NCBI RefSeq assembly: GCF_900111985.1 | Contig: NZ_FOKI01000005.1 | Coordinates: 62,001 to 126,000 of the forward strand | Length of the DNA: 64,000 nt | Reading direction: 5' to 3' | DNA from: Clostridium frigidicarnis | GTDB taxonomy: Bacteria; Bacillota; Clostridia; Clostridiales; Clostridiaceae | In this document: positions 63,264 through 64,000 of the stretch, piece after piece | How positions within the stretch are numbered: the first letter of the stretch is position 1 | Layout of the letters: each line of letters starts with the position of its first letter | Position numbers and translations under genes: made by a program | Notes under the pieces: model-generated | Told to the model about the DNA's origin: nothing | What the model saw: only the letters and a program-made list of their open reading frames with translations | The model's database searches: none

Positions 63264-63435
63264 AGTGACAAGTTATGGTTGAAAACCACAGGTTTTCTTA
63301 AAATATTTTTTATTTTAGAAACCTTCTGTAGGAAGATTTCACCCTTAACTTTTAACTTATAACTTGTCACTAATTAAAACTCTCTTTAACCCTAGGTTTT
63401 ATCAGCATTTTAGGATAAAAATTTTTTATACTTTC
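63264..63435. repeat. Palindromic intergenic element, copy C (best preserved)
   Basis: A perfect 13-bp terminal inverted repeat, AGTGACAAGTTAT (63264-63276) and ATAACTTGTCACT (63359-63371), bounds a 108-bp hairpin with an apex stem GAAACCTTC/GAAGATTTC. The tail at 63385-63435 matches the tails of copies A and B, including the TTTTATCAGCATTTTAG core in a small stem. It ends 13 nt before the L25 terminator stem at 63449. Confidence 0.85.
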
Positions 63436-63448
63436 CTGTACATGTACA

Positions 63449-63479
63449 AAGGGTTAGATACTTAATATATCTAACCCTT
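63449..63479 (-). terminator. Intrinsic terminator after the L25 gene
   Basis: A 12-bp stem (63449-63460 with 63468-63479) and a 7-nt loop lie 14 bp after the L25 stop on the minus strand. Confidence 0.82.
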
Positions 63480-63493
63480 AATTTATATAAACA

Positions 63494-64000
63494 TTACTTT
63501 GTATCTTTCTCTTTTTCTGTTTCTTCTGCCTTAGTACCTACATAGCTTATTGATGCAACTGTACTATTAACATCATCTAAAACACTTATTTCTGATCCAA
63601 ACTCTACATCACCAACTTTTATGGCTGTTCCTATTTCATCCTTCTTAAAGCTAACATCTATATGATCTGGTACATTATTTACAGAACACCTCACTTTAAT
63701 AGATGCTTTTTCTTTTTGGACTATTCCACCGTAATTTGAAATTAAATCCTCATTTAAGAATCTTATTGGAATGTCTGTTTCAATCTTTTCATCTTTATTA
63801 ATATCTTCTAAATCAATATGAATTACTTTTTTACTAAACGGATCTCTTTGGACTTCTTTTATTAAAGCCTTATGTTCTTTTCCCTCCAAAGAAACATTTA
63901 CAACTCCAAACTCTCCATGATTTGCAATTTCTTTATCTAGATCCATTTCACTTACTTCAAATAAAAAATTATTCATTAAAGCTCCATACATAACTCCCGG
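63494..64000 (-). CDS. rplY: 50S ribosomal protein L25 / general stress protein Ctc (start beyond window)
   Basis: The frame is open to the right edge: residues PGV before MYGALMNN match the conserved PGVxYG of L25, so the true start lies outside and about 168 codons are seen. The L25 domain (EVQRDPFSKKVIHIDLEDI) is followed by the C-terminal TL5/Ctc domain (IPIRFLNEDLISNYGGIVQKEKASIKVRC, PDHIDVS) and an acidic tail. It binds 5S rRNA. Transcribed away from the edge, with a terminator at its end. Confidence 0.93.
   Translation of the reverse strand, partial: PGVMYGALMNNFLFEVSEMDLDKEIANHGEFGVVNVSLEGKEHKALIKEVQRDPFSKKVIHIDLEDINKDEKIETDIPIRFLNEDLISNYGGIVQKEKASIKVRCSVNNVPDHIDVSFKKDEIGTAIKVGDVEFGSEISVLDDVNSTVASISYVGTKAEETEKEKDTK

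Noticed and set aside
1-64000. CRISPR array, prophage or intact insertion sequence
   Set aside because: No regularly spaced direct repeats, integrase, transposase or phage structural genes were seen anywhere in the window.

Overview
The window reads as one stretch of a low-GC, endospore-forming Clostridium (sensu stricto type) chromosome. The evidence is the complete spoIIIA operon, spoIVB, a spoVD/spoVE-bearing cell-wall cluster, pdaA, meso-diaminopimelate-type peptidoglycan genes (dapF, murE with DNPR), strong AGGAGG-type ribosome binding sites and a selenocysteine tRNA. I cannot assign the species. Almost all genes lie on the minus strand; plus-strand genes are rqcH, pdaA and tRNA-Sec. No phage, CRISPR array or intact insertion sequence is visible.

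Layout from left to right (transcription mostly right to left). 1-10.1 kb: spoIVB (cut by the edge), then a tight operon nusB-folD-xseA-xseB-ispA-dxs-tlyA-nadK-argR-recN. 10.1-16.8 kb: asp23, spoIIIAA to spoIIIAH, a small zinc-ribbon protein gene and efp. 17.1-23.3 kb: a ten-gene, mostly overlapping operon encoding a type II secretion / type IV pilus-like pseudopilus machine, ending in aroK. 23.4-30.9 kb: a beta-propeller-like lipoprotein gene, dapF, rqcH (ribosome quality control), an RlmL-type RNA methyltransferase, uraA and pyrR. 30.9-36.7 kb: rluD, lspA, a DksA/YteA-like gene, a DAHP synthase gene, divIVA, ylmH, sepF, yggS. 36.8-48.3 kb: the division and cell-wall (dcw) cluster rsmH-ftsL-spoVD-murE-murF-mraY-spoVE, then ftsQ-DUF881-sbp-DUF881. 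48.7-53.2 kb: tRNA-Sec, ychF, a solitary adenine DNA methyltransferase and pdaA. 53.2-56.9 kb: a histidine-degradation set (hutH, cyclodeaminase, YjiH-type membrane protein). 56.9-64 kb: surface-polysaccharide genes (glycosyltransferase, TagA-type enzyme, mannose-1-P guanylyltransferase), a TPR protein gene, phosphoglucomutase, and the start-truncated gene for ribosomal protein L25.

Functional themes are peptidoglycan synthesis and division, sporulation (the SpoIIIA channel, SpoIVB signalling protease, SpoVD/SpoVE and PdaA cortex enzymes), isoprenoid precursor supply for lipid carriers (dxs, ispA), pyrimidine salvage under PyrR RNA control, and envelope polysaccharide supply.

The most notable items are: (1) a family of palindromic intergenic elements with a conserved ~50-nt tail placed 13-15 nt from intrinsic terminators; (2) two PyrR-type RNA hairpins sharing a CUGUGA hexaloop, one in a pyrR attenuator and one abutting the uraA ribosome binding site; (3) a hutH leader whose ribosome binding site is masked by a perfect 9-bp hairpin; (4) the pseudopilus operon with divergent pseudopilins and no major pilin; (5) a solitary CamA-like adenine methyltransferase 30 bp from the divergent pdaA; (6) a free-standing tRNA-Sec unit with its own promoter and terminator. 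None is proven to be a new system; the repeat family and the two RNA leaders are the best candidates for something not yet described in this organism.
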